The notes under the pieces were generated by a model that saw only the letters and a list, made by a program, of their open reading frames with translations, had not been told where the DNA came from and made no database searches. DNA of 14,083 nucleotides from Clostridiales bacterium (GTDB lineage Bacteria; Bacillota; Clostridia; Lachnospirales; Lachnospiraceae). Within the stretch, counting starts at the first letter, position 1. Every line of letters starts with the position of its first letter. The position numbers were made by a program, and so were the translations under genes. The stretch covers positions 1 to 14,083 of the forward strand of contig JAJQIQ010000082.1 in the NCBI GenBank assembly GCA_021199135.1, given 5' to 3'. Below, piece by piece: positions 12,875 through 14,083 of the stretch.

Positions 12875-14083
12875 GAAACTTCGCCGCCGCTTCATCGCAA
12901 TCGCCATGTGCTCCGCCGCAATCGTGCTCTTTGCGATGATGCTGTGCCTGAACCTCATAACCTTCTCTAACGTCTGCCAGACCGCCGACACGCGGATCTC
13001 CCTGATTCTCCTGACCCTCGGCGACTCAGGCTCCGCCCCGCAGGACGCTGGGGCTGACCCCGGCGACGGCATGGCCATCCCCGGGACGAACGCCAATGTC
13101 CCCGACAACAGCGCCATCCCAGGCAGAAGCACAGGGCGCGGGCTTTTCGGTTTTGGCTTAAATGGCCTGACCGCCGAGTCCGAATTCGACTTGCGGTACT
13201 TCACCGTGACGGTATCGGATTCCGGCACGGTCCTGCAGATCGACACCGGAAAGATCTCCGCGACGACCACGAAGGACGCATCTGCTTACGCGCTCACGCT
13301 CTGGAACAAGCATAAAACTAAAGGATTCATGAAATATTACCGGTATGAGGCACGGGAGACCGCGACAAGCTCGGGGGCGGGCGCGACGCAGTACGTCTTT
13401 TTGGACTGCGAGCGCGAGCTCACCACGTTCCGGGCGTTCCTCGCCGCGAGCATAGCCATGAGCATCGGGGGCGTGCTGGTGGTCTTCGTGCTCGTGCTCC
13501 TGCTCTCGAAGAGAGCGGTCGCGCCCGTCGCGGAGAGCTACGAGAAGCAGAAGCGCTTCATCACCGACGCAAGCCACGAGATAAAGACCCCCCTCACGAT
13601 CATAGACGCAAACACCGAGGTCCTCGAGATGACGGAGGGCGAGAACCAGTGGACCAAAAGCACGAAAAAGCAGGTCGCGCGGCTTACCTCGCTCACCGAG
13701 AGGCTCGTCTACCTCACGCGGATGGACGAGGACTCGCGCCGCCCCGAGATGGAGGACTTCGACCTCTCCGAGGCCGTTCTCGACGTCGCGGAGCCGTTCG
13801 GGGCGGTCGCCAAGTCCCGCGGCAAAAGCCTTGCGATCGACGTCGTCCCGGGCATCAAGATGTACGGCAACGAGGGCGAGCTGCGCCAGCTTGTCTCCAT
13901 CCTCCTCGACAACGCGATGAAGTATGCCAGCGAGAGCGGGCAGATACGCCTGGCCCTCTCTGCAAGCGGCAAGTCGAAAATCCTCACGGTCTACAACACG
14001 ACAGGCCCCATCCCCGCAGGCCGGCACGACGAGCTCTTCGAGCGGTTCTACCGCCGCGACCCATCCCGTAACTCCCAGACCGG
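12867..14083 (+). CDS. Sensor histidine kinase, 3' end beyond window
   Basis: About 405 codons are present with no stop. The ATG overlaps the regulator stop by 8 bases. A basic N-terminus leads into membrane helix 1 (about 9-31). An extracytoplasmic region (32-189) includes a Gly/Pro/Asp-rich low-complexity stretch at 52-92, and helix 2 follows at about 190-214. The DHp domain has the H-box FITDASHEIKTPLTII with phospho-acceptor His237. The ATPase domain begins with the N-box LLDNAMKYA (N349) and reaches the F-box ELFERFYRRD. The sequence then stops in the window just before the G2 region (SRNSQTG). It is the partner of the regulator directly upstream. No known sensor domain is recognised in the outer loop. 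Confidence 0.93.
   Translation, partial: MIKKLRRRFIAIAMCSAAIVLFAMMLCLNLITFSNVCQTADTRISLILLTLGDSGSAPQDAGADPGDGMAIPGTNANVPDNSAIPGRSTGRGLFGFGLNGLTAESEFDLRYFTVTVSDSGTVLQIDTGKISATTTKDASAYALTLWNKHKTKGFMKYYRYEARETATSSGAGATQYVFLDCERELTTFRAFLAASIAMSIGGVLVVFVLVLLLSKRAVAPVAESYEKQKRFITDASHEIKTPLTIIDANTEVLEMTEGENQWTKSTKKQVARLTSLTERLVYLTRMDEDSRRPEMEDFDLSEAVLDVAEPFGAVAKSRGKSLAIDVVPGIKMYGNEGELRQLVSILLDNAMKYASESGQIRLALSASGKSKILTVYNTTGPIPAGRHDELFERFYRRDPSRNSQT

Noticed and set aside
13158..14027. Minus-strand ORF of 289 codons opposite the second kinase
   Set aside because: The plus strand encodes a kinase with H-box, N-box and F-box across the same bases. The antisense product shows no motif.

Overview
The window looks like a chromosomal segment of a GC-rich, motile Firmicute, most likely Lachnospiraceae-like. 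The inference rests on clean AGGAGG-type ribosome sites, a PhoB/PhoR arrangement of the Gram-positive type, BspA-like leucine-rich surface repeats, an Rpn/PD-(D/E)XK transposase-type nuclease, and a soluble chemoreceptor. I cannot name the species from sequence alone.

The core (positions 3687-10426, all minus strand) is a complete phosphate-starvation operon: pstS-pstC-pstA-pstB-phoU, then a Na+/phosphate cotransporter-family gene (called nptA here) and phoB. The genes overlap or lie a few bases apart up to phoU. A 115-base gap, which may hold a second promoter, precedes nptA-phoB. Upstream of pstS is a strong candidate Pho box: TTTACA-like hexamers at about 11-base spacing, ending 9 bases before a -10 element. 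PstS captures phosphate, PstCAB imports it, PhoU with PstB reports transport status to the PhoR kinase, and PhoB would drive the operon.

PhoR is not directly behind phoB. The start of a kinase gene that fits it lies at 1-110, still on the minus strand, but about 3.6 kb of lower-GC accessory DNA separates the two. That stretch holds an Rpn-family nuclease with its own promoter candidate and downstream terminators, a secreted BspA-like repeat protein apparently broken by a one-base frameshift, and two small ORFs of unknown function. The simplest reading is an insertion that split a phoB-phoR pair.

On the plus strand from 10675, divergent from pstS, is a soluble methyl-accepting protein with a C-terminal zinc-binding CZB domain. 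A second two-component system follows: an OmpR-family regulator and a sensor kinase with an 8-base gene overlap, the kinase running off the window end. The gap before the regulator holds an extended -10 promoter, a 19-base direct repeat and a perfect 24-base palindrome, which together look like an autoregulatory operator or leader.

No tRNA, rRNA, CRISPR array or intact insertion sequence was seen. No wholly new multi-gene system is evident; the least explained parts are the accessory block between phoB and phoR and the palindromic leader of the second two-component system.
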